Assembly (NCBI GenBank): GCA_017302795.1
Contig: JAFLCB010000007.1
Coordinates: 62,001 to 126,000, forward strand
Reading direction: 5' to 3'
Length of the DNA stretch: 64,000 bases
Origin: Deltaproteobacteria bacterium
GTDB taxonomy: Bacteria > Bdellovibrionota > Bdellovibrionia > Bdellovibrionales > JAMPXM01
The notes below the pieces were generated by a model. It was given only the letters and a program-made list of their open reading frames with translations, did not search any database and was not told where the DNA came from. How positions within the stretch are numbered: position 1 is the stretch's first letter; each line of letters begins with the position of its first letter. Both the position numbers and the translations under genes were made by a program. Of this stretch, positions 26,578 through 34,304 are shown one piece after another.

Positions 26578-27585
26578 GTGAATAATGCAGGACGGGGTCG
26601 CAAAACTCTGCGGTCGTTGCGCTTAGGCGCACCATTCTTTATTTTGGCCACGATTCTTGTGATGTCTTTTCAAAACTGCGATGGCGGTTTTCACTACGAT
26701 CCAAATTCGGGCGAACTTAACAGTTTGGGTGGCGGCGGGGTCGGCGATGAAGCCTTCAAGCTTACAACTAGAAATTCCTTTAACATCGTGGTTCCAGAGG
26801 GACAGTCGTTTGAGGGCGGTCTAGAATATAAAGTTGAAGCAACCGGTACGTCGCTGGCTGGAGCAACTTTAATGTGGGCGATGCCGAGTAACACCGGTAA
26901 TTGTGTTTTGAAGTCTGGAACTTCTCCGACAGTACGATTCGTTCAGTGTGATCGCGCAGGCTCAGTTCGCGTCCAAGCGACTGCGATTTTAGCAGACGGA
27001 TCGACAAGTATTCTGACTACCGAACGAACCACGGGCGCCGTGCTCGTTGATCTGTGTGGCGCCTCAAGCTCAACTCGCACCAACTTCCGAATCGCTCCAG
27101 GCACGGGCGCTAACCCGTGGAACACGGCGGTTTCGCCAGTGGTGGTTTTTGTCGGACAAACGCTTCGGGTTTGTAATGATGACTCGGTGAACCACCAATT
27201 GACCACTGGCGGAGCGGGTTGCGCCAATCAGGCGGCACCGATGGCAAACGGTCAGATCTTTGATTGCGTAATTGCAAACCGCAATAACATCAACGCTACC
27301 ACCGGCAACTTCAACGGTTTCTTCGATACAATTGCGGGCACCAATGCAGCCTTTTATGTAAGGCCGTTTGATGGTGGTGCGTTGTATGCAGACGTAACTA
27401 AAACCACTTCTGGTACTCAGTCTTGCGCAAGCTGCCACGGTGGTCTCGCCGGATCGGCAAAGCGAGGTTCTTCATTTACCTCAATTAAAAACGCGATAAC
27501 GTCCAATCGCGGCAATATGGGAACACTTTATACCGGGCAAATTACCGACGATGAGCTTCGCGCGATTGCGTTTTCTCTTCGGTAA
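26578..27585 (+). CDS. Cupredoxin-like and cytochrome c lipoprotein, paralog B
   Basis: Aligns with paralog A along its length: FQNCDGGFHYDPNSGELNSL, VPEGQSFEGGLEYKV, FVGQTLRVCNDDSVNHQLTT, GTNAAFYV, and CASCH followed by a C-terminal helix with a Met. In the cupredoxin region the extra His of A are gone (HRLH to HQLT, CAHQ to CANQ, YDHDIG to FDTIAG), so copper binding looks weakened while haem binding is kept. Start GTG 26578 after AGGGGG. A terminator follows 40 bases after the stop. Confidence 0.72.
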   Translation: MNNAGRGRKTLRSLRLGAPFFILATILVMSFQNCDGGFHYDPNSGELNSLGGGGVGDEAFKLTTRNSFNIVVPEGQSFEGGLEYKVEATGTSLAGATLMWAMPSNTGNCVLKSGTSPTVRFVQCDRAGSVRVQATAILADGSTSILTTERTTGAVLVDLCGASSSTRTNFRIAPGTGANPWNTAVSPVVVFVGQTLRVCNDDSVNHQLTTGGAGCANQAAPMANGQIFDCVIANRNNINATTGNFNGFFDTIAGTNAAFYVRPFDGGALYADVTKTTSGTQSCASCHGGLAGSAKRGSSFTSIKNAITSNRGNMGTLYTGQITDDELRAIAFSLR

Positions 27586-27625
27586 TCCATGGTTTCTTTA
27601 TCAAGTAGTTCTCGGCGCACAGTGT

Positions 27626-27654
27626 AAGCCACGAATCTTTTGATCGTGGCTTTT
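27626..27654 (+). terminator. Rho-independent terminator after the cupredoxin-haem pair
   Basis: Stem AAGCCACGA / TCGTGGCTT (27626-27634 and 27644-27652), 9-base loop, then T-rich sequence. It closes the transcript of the two lipoprotein genes and argues that the next gene starts after it. Confidence 0.85.
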
Positions 27655-27687
27655 GATTTTGGGGAAATAGTTCGAGACCATCTTGTG

Positions 27688-28263
27688 ATGAATTTAAAGC
27701 ACGCTTTACAGTCTAACCAGACCAACATCCGGAAATTTGTAATCGCTTTCAGTCTGATCGCATTTGTCGCCGCATTTTTTGGCGACCTTGATGACAGCGA
27801 AGCACGTCGGAAGCGTCGCAGTCGGGTAAAGCGTCAAAAAGTGATAAATGAAAAAAATCTGTTCGAGAGAATCGGCGGGAAAGACCCACTTGGCATGGCC
27901 GTCGACGAGTGGATCCGACTAGCGCTGGCTGACACGAGCCTCGCTACGATCCTTCAGCCTCTTGCAGAAAAGCCGGCGGAGCTAGCAAAAACGCGCAAGC
28001 GCCTGCAAGACGAACTCTGTGAATTGGTCGACGGCCCATGCCCCCAGCAGAGCGAAAGTGAGTGGGTCTCAGTTCGCACCAAGCTCAAGCTGGATGAAAC
28101 AAACACGGTCGCTTTCACGTCGCTGCTCTCGGATGCAATGTTAGCGAAAGGTTTTGGCGAGCGAGAACGAAACGAGCTTCTGGGGCGCCTTGGCACGGTT
28201 GAGCCTCTCGCTGTCAGTGAGGCAACTGGACCAGCCTCAGAACGCCGAGGCGGTAATCGGTAA
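27688..28263 (+). CDS. Membrane-anchored truncated-haemoglobin-like protein without proximal His
   Basis: One N-terminal membrane or signal segment (FVIAFSLIAFVAAFFG), a basic linker (RRKRRSRVKRQK), then a domain resembling group I truncated globins: NLFERIGGKDPLGMAVDEWI, ELCELVDGPCP and KGFGERERNELLGRLG. Where globins of this group have the proximal haem His (AHK), this protein has VRT (Arg130). Haem binding is therefore doubtful. I chose ATG 27688 because an earlier ATG (27640) lies inside the terminator. Translation is coupled to the next gene (TAATG). Confidence 0.68.
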   Translation: MNLKHALQSNQTNIRKFVIAFSLIAFVAAFFGDLDDSEARRKRRSRVKRQKVINEKNLFERIGGKDPLGMAVDEWIRLALADTSLATILQPLAEKPAELAKTRKRLQDELCELVDGPCPQQSESEWVSVRTKLKLDETNTVAFTSLLSDAMLAKGFGERERNELLGRLGTVEPLAVSEATGPASERRGGNR

Positions 28264-28925
28264 TGGTCACATCCAGCTTTCTTTTTTTTCTGGGGGCGTA
28301 TTCCGTAGCATTTTCAGAGGCGACCGCGAGCACGCCTAGTCCCCGGGCCAAAGAGATTATAGCGTTTTCGGAATCTCCTAGGAAGGGCTCGTCGGATCCC
28401 GTCATGGCCGAAATTACAAATATCGGCCGTCAAATTTCGCGGCTTCAAAAGCAGATCGCCGATTTGAATCGGTCGTCTTTCGATTCCAGTGAGCGATCGC
28501 AAAAGATTTTTTTGCAAGTTGCTGAGCTTCGTTTTTCGGGTGCGAGCAGAGTGGTGAAGCAGGCAGAACTTGAATTAGAGGCCACGCGCCTTGAGGCTGA
28601 AGCGCTGGCGCTCGACAAGAAAATTCGCGACAGCCAATCCAAATCGCTTCAAAATTTGCGCTCTGAGATGGCAGAAAAGGCAGCCGCACTGCGCTTGAGG
28701 TCAACTCAGGCGCGCGGTCAATCGAGTGCAATTGCAGTCGCGAATTCGGAAGCACAGTTGAAGATAGATCGCCTGTTCGGTGATGCCCATCAAGAAGGGA
28801 TCTCGGCAGCAAAAGGGCGCCTTCAAGTTGTCGAAATCGAGAGGAAGATTTATCTTCTTGAACAAAAAATGCACGACTTGAGCAACCCGTCCCAGTCCGC
28901 ACCTGGTAGTCAGAAAGTTCGGTAG
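28263..28925 (+). CDS. Exported coiled-coil protein of unknown function
   Basis: No recognised family. A signal peptide is likely (LFFLGAYSVAFSEATAS). Most of the mature part is a long helical coiled coil (NIGRQISRLQKQIADLN, AELELEATRLEAEALALD, VVEIERKIYLLEQKM). It begins 1 base inside the globin-like gene's stop and ends 1 base before the thioesterase, so the three form an operon. The coiled coil could scaffold the globin-like partner; this is inference. Confidence 0.7.
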   Translation: MVTSSFLFFLGAYSVAFSEATASTPSPRAKEIIAFSESPRKGSSDPVMAEITNIGRQISRLQKQIADLNRSSFDSSERSQKIFLQVAELRFSGASRVVKQAELELEATRLEAEALALDKKIRDSQSKSLQNLRSEMAEKAAALRLRSTQARGQSSAIAVANSEAQLKIDRLFGDAHQEGISAAKGRLQVVEIERKIYLLEQKMHDLSNPSQSAPGSQKVR

Positions 28926-28926
28926 G

Positions 28927-29337
28927 ATGAAGTTTGAATACGAAGTTTTAATCCGCGAATCTCACATCGATAGTTTCGGCCACGTTAACAATGCCCAGTA
29001 TCTAAGTCTTTTTGAGGAGGCTCGCTGGGAGATAATTACGCCCAGAGGTTTCAGCGTTGGTGAAATTCAAGCTAGAGGCCTAGGACCTGTCGTGCTTGAA
29101 GTAAACCTTCGCTTTTCAAAAGAGATTCAGCTGAGACAGAAAATTCGAATTCGTTCCGAAGTGATTGTTGGACCAAACGCAATGCGATCGAAAACTTCGA
29201 AAATGATCCAAATTATGGTGAATGAAAAAGATGAGAATTGTTGTACAGGGGAATTCACCTTTGCGCTTTTCGATTTGCGTGCGCGCAGAATAGTTCCGCC
29301 GACAGCGGAATGGTTGAACGCGATAGGCGTTACTTGA
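28927..29337 (+). CDS. Acyl-CoA thioesterase, YbgC/4HBT hotdog family
   Basis: Hotdog-fold thioesterase. The active-site segment SHIDSFGHVNNAQYLSLFEEARWE matches the family HxDxxGHxNNxxY pattern, with Asp as the probable catalytic residue; VVLEVNLRFSKEIQL is the second strand signature. Length 136 aa is standard. It is the last gene of the globin-like/coiled-coil operon. Substrate is probably an acyl-CoA but cannot be fixed. Confidence 0.9.
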   Translation: MKFEYEVLIRESHIDSFGHVNNAQYLSLFEEARWEIITPRGFSVGEIQARGLGPVVLEVNLRFSKEIQLRQKIRIRSEVIVGPNAMRSKTSKMIQIMVNEKDENCCTGEFTFALFDLRARRIVPPTAEWLNAIGVT

Positions 29338-29460
29338 AGATGAGTTTAGCCACAGTGAAATTATCTGTGATAATCTGTTTTTGGAATTAACCTCCGGTCG
29401 CCTATGGCGAATTCGTTGTTTCAGCTGTTGGGGTAACCCAAATGCCTATAAATTCGGCAC

Positions 29461-29529
29461 ATACCCCGACCATGTAATATTCATATGGCGCATAACAAGT
29501 TCCCGAACCTGAATTGGTCGTGGGGGTAT
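29461..29529. repeat. Inverted repeat in the 29338-29550 gap
   Basis: Arms ATACCCCGACCA (29461-29472) and TGGTCGTGGGGGTAT (29515-29529) pair nearly throughout and are separated by 42 bases. It lies just upstream of the gene at 29551. Function unknown; no T tract follows. Confidence 0.45.
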
Positions 29530-29550
29530 AACCGCGTTACTACTTAGCTC

Positions 29551-30075
29551 ATGAAAAACGCTCCACTTTCTAAAAATGCCCTCTCGATAGTCTTCTCGCT
29601 TCTGACGGCAATGGTTCTTCTGGTTTTGCCGTTTGGTGCGATCGCGCACGCCGATCGAGTTGATAGCGAGTCGCGGCGGTGGGTAGAAACTGTTCGCAAA
29701 GCGGTTCGCGCAGACGAAGTAGTTTTTGAGGCGGTTGATCCTGTTTCTAACCTTGTTGCTCCCCATGCCCGCATTCGCCTCGAGGAAATCAGCTTCGATC
29801 AAGCACAAATCTGGGCTGATACTATTCTCGAAGGTGAGTATTTGGCAGAGTCTGAAGTGCGACTTGATTCGATCGAAATTGCAAGGTCCGGAGAACTGTT
29901 TTTAGGCTACCGCATCACTTATTCTTCGGTTGCTTATGAAACCATGGATTGTGATTCTGATCGCCAGCTTGAATCCTGCATCGCGGGACGCATTGTAGAA
30001 AGCACTTTCGTATCACCAAATCTTCAATCCTGGATTCGTGATGATCGTCATCTGGCAGAGTTTTTTGCCAATTAA
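29551..30075 (+). CDS. Hypothetical exported protein
   Basis: 174 residues with a signal peptide (VFSLLTAMVLLVLPFGAIAHA). The mature part is acidic with repeated strand-like stretches (ARIRLEEISFDQAQIW, ELFLGYRITYSSVAYE) and two Cys (DCDSDRQLESC) that could form a disulfide. I see no family. It is followed 51 bases later by the alkB-like gene on the same strand. Confidence 0.7.
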   Translation: MKNAPLSKNALSIVFSLLTAMVLLVLPFGAIAHADRVDSESRRWVETVRKAVRADEVVFEAVDPVSNLVAPHARIRLEEISFDQAQIWADTILEGEYLAESEVRLDSIEIARSGELFLGYRITYSSVAYETMDCDSDRQLESCIAGRIVESTFVSPNLQSWIRDDRHLAEFFAN

Positions 30076-30126
30076 CTGATTATTTCTGGACCGATCTCGA
30101 CGAAATTGCGCTAAGTTTAAGCCGCT

Positions 30127-31182
30127 ATGACGGCGGTTTTTCCATTTTTCCTCCTTCTTGTGTTTCCAGTCGCGGCGGCTGTTTCGCTTTATCTTGGCGG
30201 ACTTTGGCTTTTGCTCGCGCCTGCATTGGCTTTTGTCCTGATGCCCGCCATCGACTTTCTAATGGATCGCGTGAAGCGGCCTGAGGCTATTCGCCTCGCT
30301 GTAAGCCCCAGCGGTGAAGTGCTCGCCGCTGCGCTACTGCATGGCTACGTCGTCCTACAGCTTTTACTTCTCGGACTTGGAATCATCCGCGTTCCTGACC
30401 TGTTAGAACAGCGTGGATGGTTAGAAGTGTTTGGACTTGTATTAACCTTTGGAATCATGACGGGCGGTATTGGAATCACGATTGCACATGAGCTGGTGCA
30501 TCGGCGAGAGAGCTTTTCGTACTGGAGTGGCGTGATGCTACTTTGCTCCGTGTTTTACGGCCACTTTGCGATCGAGCATGTCCTTGGCCATCATTCTCAT
30601 GTTGGCACGCGGCAAGATCCGGCGACGGCTCGGCGGGGCGAGAATGTATGGTTCTTCGCTGTCCGCTCAGTTTTCATGGGCGTTTTATCTGCAAACGCTA
30701 TTGAAAAACTTCGTTTAAGCAGATTGGGCAAAGCGTGGGGTTCGAGTTCAAATCGGATTTTTAAAGTCTGGGCGATCAGTTTGCTCTTTGCCACCTTCGC
30801 AGGATCTGTTGGCGGGTGGATGGGACTTTTGTTTTTTGTCCTTCAGGCGGTTGTCGCAGTTTTGCTTCTTGAGTTCATCAACTACGTAGAACATTATGGT
30901 TTAGAAAGAAAAATTCTTGAGAACGGGAAGCCAGAACCTGTTCAACTTTGGCATAGCTGGGATTCTTCCTCCAGGTTGAGCGGATGGATTTTGATTCATC
31001 TTTCGCGACATGCAGACCACCACAAGTATCCTGCTCGACCATTTACGAAGTTAGAAGGATCAAAAAGCAGTCCACATTTGCCTGCAAGTTACCCAGCGTG
31101 TGTTCTGCTTGCGACCGTGCCGCCACTTTGGTACCGAGTGATGAATCGCCGAATAGATAATTTTGAAGGAAGCCGATCATGA
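30127..31182 (+). CDS. alkB: AlkB-type integral-membrane alkane hydroxylase / fatty acid desaturase family
   Basis: Membrane di-iron oxygenase. All histidine boxes of AlkB are in order: HELVHRRES, EHVLGHHSHVGT with DPATAR just after, INYVEHYGLERK, and LSRHADHHKYPARPF followed by LPASY. About 6 membrane segments. Length 351 aa is slightly short for AlkB (about 400). The natural substrate could be a fatty acyl chain or alkane. No rubredoxin gene is nearby. The stop overlaps the dihydroorotase start by 4 bases (ATGA). Confidence 0.9.
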   Translation: MTAVFPFFLLLVFPVAAAVSLYLGGLWLLLAPALAFVLMPAIDFLMDRVKRPEAIRLAVSPSGEVLAAALLHGYVVLQLLLLGLGIIRVPDLLEQRGWLEVFGLVLTFGIMTGGIGITIAHELVHRRESFSYWSGVMLLCSVFYGHFAIEHVLGHHSHVGTRQDPATARRGENVWFFAVRSVFMGVLSANAIEKLRLSRLGKAWGSSSNRIFKVWAISLLFATFAGSVGGWMGLLFFVLQAVVAVLLLEFINYVEHYGLERKILENGKPEPVQLWHSWDSSSRLSGWILIHLSRHADHHKYPARPFTKLEGSKSSPHLPASYPACVLLATVPPLWYRVMNRRIDNFEGSRS

Positions 31183-32486
31183 CCAATTGGAAAAAAAATC
31201 CGCACTCAAGTACTCCGATCACGTTACAAGATATTGATGTTTGGACGGCTGACCGAATTCGCAAGAGCTGCGATATCACGATTACCGACGGGTTCGTAAC
31301 GGATATTCGTCCCACTGCAAGTCAAGGTCGTCGCAAGCGAAGAATTGCAATTATGCCTTCCGCAGTCGACACTCAGGTGCATTTGCGGACTCCTGGCCAA
31401 TGGACAAAGGAGACACCCGAAACTGGTCTGCATGCAGCTCTGAAAGGCGGAGTCGGATCACTTTTAACGATGCCAAACACAAAGCCAGTTCTCGACTCAG
31501 TCGATGCGTTGATGCTGGCGAAAGCTCAGATCGCGGCAGCCGAACTTCGCTATGGAATTCGCGTGATGTATTCGGTCGCAGGAACAATCGGGCAAAACGG
31601 CAAAGTGGTCGCGCCAATTGAAGAGTTAGTAGCAAACGGAGCGGCAGCCGTGACCGACGATGGAAAAGGGATTTCGGACGATCAGGTTCAACTTCTGGTT
31701 TTTGAGGCGGCCGCACGATCCGGCGCACCGTTCATGCAGCACGCGGAAACCCTCGGCGCTGAGGGGCCGCTAGCAGATGGCCCAGTTCCTCGAGCTCTTG
31801 GTCTTAAGCCTTACGGCTCACACCACGAAACAGACATGGTTGCGAGAGATATTAAGCTTCTCGAGAAAGTTCCCACGGCCAGATACCATTTACTTCATAC
31901 ATCCGCGGCAAAATCTTTACCACTCGTGTTGGCGGCCAAAGAAAAAGGACTCCGAGTCACTGCGGAGGTTTCTCCTCATCATCTGTATTTTTCGAGTAGC
32001 GAAATTGATGCACAAAACAAGTCCTTTAAAATGAACCCACCGATACGCTCATCGTACGACCGTGAGGCGCTGATCGATGCGCTTCGCGACGGGTTGATTG
32101 ATTGGGTTGCAACGGACCATGCTCCTCATGAGGCAGAGACGAAACAAAAGCCGTTTAGCGAAGCTTCGTTTGGAACTCTAGGCTTAGAAACTATGGTGCC
32201 GGTAGTTTTAGATCTTGTTGCAAAAGGTCGTTTGTCGGCAACGCGAGCTGTTCAAGTTCTATCATCAGCACCTGCTAAATTTCTTGGTATTGATTCTGAA
32301 TTTGGATTTATAAAAATCGGCTCTCCAGCGCGACTGACAATAGTCGCACCCGACGAATCATGGACGGTGCACGCGTCCGAGCATGTGAGCCTATCGAAGA
32401 ATACATGCTTTGACGGCATCCGGTTAACAGGTAAGGTGTTGGGACAAATTAATCGATCGGGCACTTGGTTGGCCGAGGACATTTAA
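31179..32486 (+). CDS. pyrC: Dihydroorotase, class I type
   Basis: Amidohydrolase of pyrimidine synthesis. Core motifs are clear: SAVDTQVHLRTPGQWTKE, MPNTKPVLDS, TDDGKGISDDQ, APFMQHAETLGAEGP, HLLHTSAAKS and WVATDHAPHEAETK. The first metal-site box reads QVH (Gln66, His68) instead of the classic HVH; the other ligands are present. I recall a QVH subtype in Bacteroidetes-like dihydroorotases, so it may still be active. Translation is coupled to alkB, an unusual partner. Confidence 0.9.
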   Translation: MTNWKKNPHSSTPITLQDIDVWTADRIRKSCDITITDGFVTDIRPTASQGRRKRRIAIMPSAVDTQVHLRTPGQWTKETPETGLHAALKGGVGSLLTMPNTKPVLDSVDALMLAKAQIAAAELRYGIRVMYSVAGTIGQNGKVVAPIEELVANGAAAVTDDGKGISDDQVQLLVFEAAARSGAPFMQHAETLGAEGPLADGPVPRALGLKPYGSHHETDMVARDIKLLEKVPTARYHLLHTSAAKSLPLVLAAKEKGLRVTAEVSPHHLYFSSSEIDAQNKSFKMNPPIRSSYDREALIDALRDGLIDWVATDHAPHEAETKQKPFSEASFGTLGLETMVPVVLDLVAKGRLSATRAVQVLSSAPAKFLGIDSEFGFIKIGSPARLTIVAPDESWTVHASEHVSLSKNTCFDGIRLTGKVLGQINRSGTWLAEDI

Positions 32487-32507
32487 CTTTCAATTGGGAG
32501 ATTTACT

Positions 32508-32981
32508 GTGGCTGAAAAATCGAAGGGCCAAAGCGGAAAAAACGAAAAAAATGGAATGGACACGAAGAAAGTTATCGATGCACTCAACACGATTCTTGAA
32601 TTTGAGTTGGCCGGTGTTGTCCGATACACCCACTATTCGCTGATGGTATATGGCCACAATCGCATTCCTATCGTCAGCTGGTTGCGAGAGCAAGCGGCCG
32701 AATCTTTGGCTCACGCTGCACAGGCCGGGGAAAACATCACGACTCTGAACGGCCATCCGTCGCTTAAGATTTCCAACCTTCTAGAGACCCATAAGCATGC
32801 TATTGGCGATATTCTTAAAGAGAGTCTCGATCATGAGCAGGTTCAGCTGGGAAATTATAAAGCGCTGTTAACTCTTGTAGAGGGGCACTCGGTTTTTCTT
32901 GAGGAGTATGCGCGCCAAATGATTTACGATGAAGAGTTGCACGTAGCTGAAGTCCAAAAGATGCTGCGCAAGCCAGAGTAG
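32508..32981 (+). CDS. Bacterioferritin / ferritin-like di-iron protein
   Basis: Four-helix ferritin-like protein, 157 aa. Di-iron ligands are seen as LEFELAGVVRYTHYSL, AAESLAHAAQ, SLDHEQVQLGNY and YDEELHVAEV. A basic, Lys/Gly/Asn-rich tail of 20 residues precedes the helices, as in DNA-binding Dps relatives, so Bfr versus Dps-like is not settled. GTG start with GGGAG 9 bases ahead. It lies 21 bases after pyrC. Confidence 0.88.
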   Translation: MAEKSKGQSGKNEKNGMDTKKVIDALNTILEFELAGVVRYTHYSLMVYGHNRIPIVSWLREQAAESLAHAAQAGENITTLNGHPSLKISNLLETHKHAIGDILKESLDHEQVQLGNYKALLTLVEGHSVFLEEYARQMIYDEELHVAEVQKMLRKPE

Positions 32982-33051
32982 GTGACCATTTGCGGCGCTT
33001 GGCGCAGATCCAACGCTTCGAAATGTCGCTGAGTAAAGCTCTAGGGACAGT

Positions 33052-33162
33052 TTGATTAGTCGTGAACATCTTCGTTTGTTTAAACTCTACGAGGCGGCAT
33101 CTTATATCCGCGCTGTTCTTGATTCGCGCGACACGGATCTCGCGGTACAGTTAGCCAAATAG
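33052..33162 (+). CDS. Possible 36-residue small protein
   Basis: TTG start, AGGGA 4 bases upstream, ordinary composition: MISREHLRLFKLYEAASYIR followed by AVLDSRDTDLAVQLAK. It looks like an amphipathic helical pair and fills the gap between bacterioferritin and the convergent GH5 gene. Too short to judge by eye. Confidence 0.35.
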   Translation: MISREHLRLFKLYEAASYIRAVLDSRDTDLAVQLAK

Positions 33163-33165
33163 TAT

Positions 33166-34179
33166 TTACTTTGCGGATTCCGCTCGCAGCCAATCTTTAA
33201 AAAAATGTCCGGCTTCGTTTGGAATGAAGTCGGGTTTGTTCTCTAGTAGTGCCGGTTCCCAGCTATGTGAAAAGTTCCAGGCGAAAAACGAAAGATTTCT
33301 TCGATCTGCGTAGGTCCGAATTTCAAGCTCCCAGTCGCGAAACCCTCGGTGATGGTCGCGTCCGAAAAATCCGGTGTTTGCAAAGCCGAGCTCCGTCAAT
33401 AATACCGGAAAGAGATCTGCGGTTTTTCCAAGTGCTCTATCCCAGGTTTTTGCTTGGCTATGATGCGGATAGGGGTGACTGGCGTAGGCTACGTTAGAAT
33501 CGCCGATGGGACGGTCCGCAACAAATTCTAGATCATAACCGAAGTGTAGGCCACTGACGATGACGAGAGTATGCGGGGAGTTTGGTCGAATGATTTGGCG
33601 AATGAGATTTTCCGACCAAATCGAATGAGCAGTCCAGTCTGCCAGCGATCCGAAGGCAGTTTCTTTTGTTGCCTCATTAAAGATTTCGAACGCGATAAGC
33701 CTTGGGTGTGATCCGAAACGTAAGGAGACCATCTCCCAAAACGATTCGATTTCATCTTGATCGGTTTTATAGAGATTCGTGAATGGGGCCTCGTCAAAAT
33801 CAAAAAAGCTGTTGCTTCCGCCTTCTGCAGGCATCCCGATCGAATGAAAATCGACGATGACATCGAGGTCCAAAGCATCTGCTGCAATTAAGATCCAGTT
33901 GAGCTCTGAAACAACGTGTTCGAGGCCTAGGATCCAGTCACCCTGGCCGGCATGACGGATCGTGACAGGATGAAACGGAATGCGAACAGCATTTGCGCCC
34001 CAAGCTTTGGCTTGCTCAAGCACGCCAGGCCCGTGTGGCAAAAGCCTAGGCCCTGGGGCCAATCTCTGCCAGATAGGGTCTTGGAGGCAAAGCCCACGCA
34101 GTCTGACCGTAGCTCCAGCCGTTCCATAAGGTTCGGAATTTCGTCTTGTCAGTTGATTTCCAACTGCCTGAATTTTCAT
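33166..34179 (-). CDS. Glycoside hydrolase family 5 (cellulase-like)
   Basis: TIM-barrel glycosidase. ANAVRIPFHPVTIRH and LDVIVDFHSIG are the strand-3/4 signatures; the acid/base Glu is in FEIFNEATKE and the nucleophile Glu in VLLTELGFANTG; SHPYPHH and FFAWNFSHSWEP complete the site. I chose ATG 34179; the frame runs on upstream (to 34317) with a poor segment that overlaps the divergent promoter zone. With this start no signal peptide is present, so the enzyme may be cytoplasmic or leave by another route. Confidence 0.85.
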   Translation of the reverse strand: MKIQAVGNQLTRRNSEPYGTAGATVRLRGLCLQDPIWQRLAPGPRLLPHGPGVLEQAKAWGANAVRIPFHPVTIRHAGQGDWILGLEHVVSELNWILIAADALDLDVIVDFHSIGMPAEGGSNSFFDFDEAPFTNLYKTDQDEIESFWEMVSLRFGSHPRLIAFEIFNEATKETAFGSLADWTAHSIWSENLIRQIIRPNSPHTLVIVSGLHFGYDLEFVADRPIGDSNVAYASHPYPHHSQAKTWDRALGKTADLFPVLLTELGFANTGFFGRDHHRGFRDWELEIRTYADRRNLSFFAWNFSHSWEPALLENKPDFIPNEAGHFFKDWLRAESAK

Positions 34180-34304
34180 AGAGTTAGTTTTGAAAAGCAC
34201 AGCCCACCCGTCAAGGAAACCGAACAGTGCTTTTGGAAAAAAGATCAGTCTGATGCCGCATTGCTCGGCCTTATGGTAGCTCATTGAATGCCGGGGGGAT
34301 TTTA

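Noticed and set aside
28414-28902. 162-codon minus-strand frame inside the coiled-coil gene
   Set aside because: Shadow of a repetitive coiled-coil coding sequence; no motif and no start context.
31179-32486. Inactive dihydroorotase because of Gln in place of the first metal His
   Set aside because: The other ligands are intact and I recall a QVH subtype among active relatives, so loss of activity is not supported.
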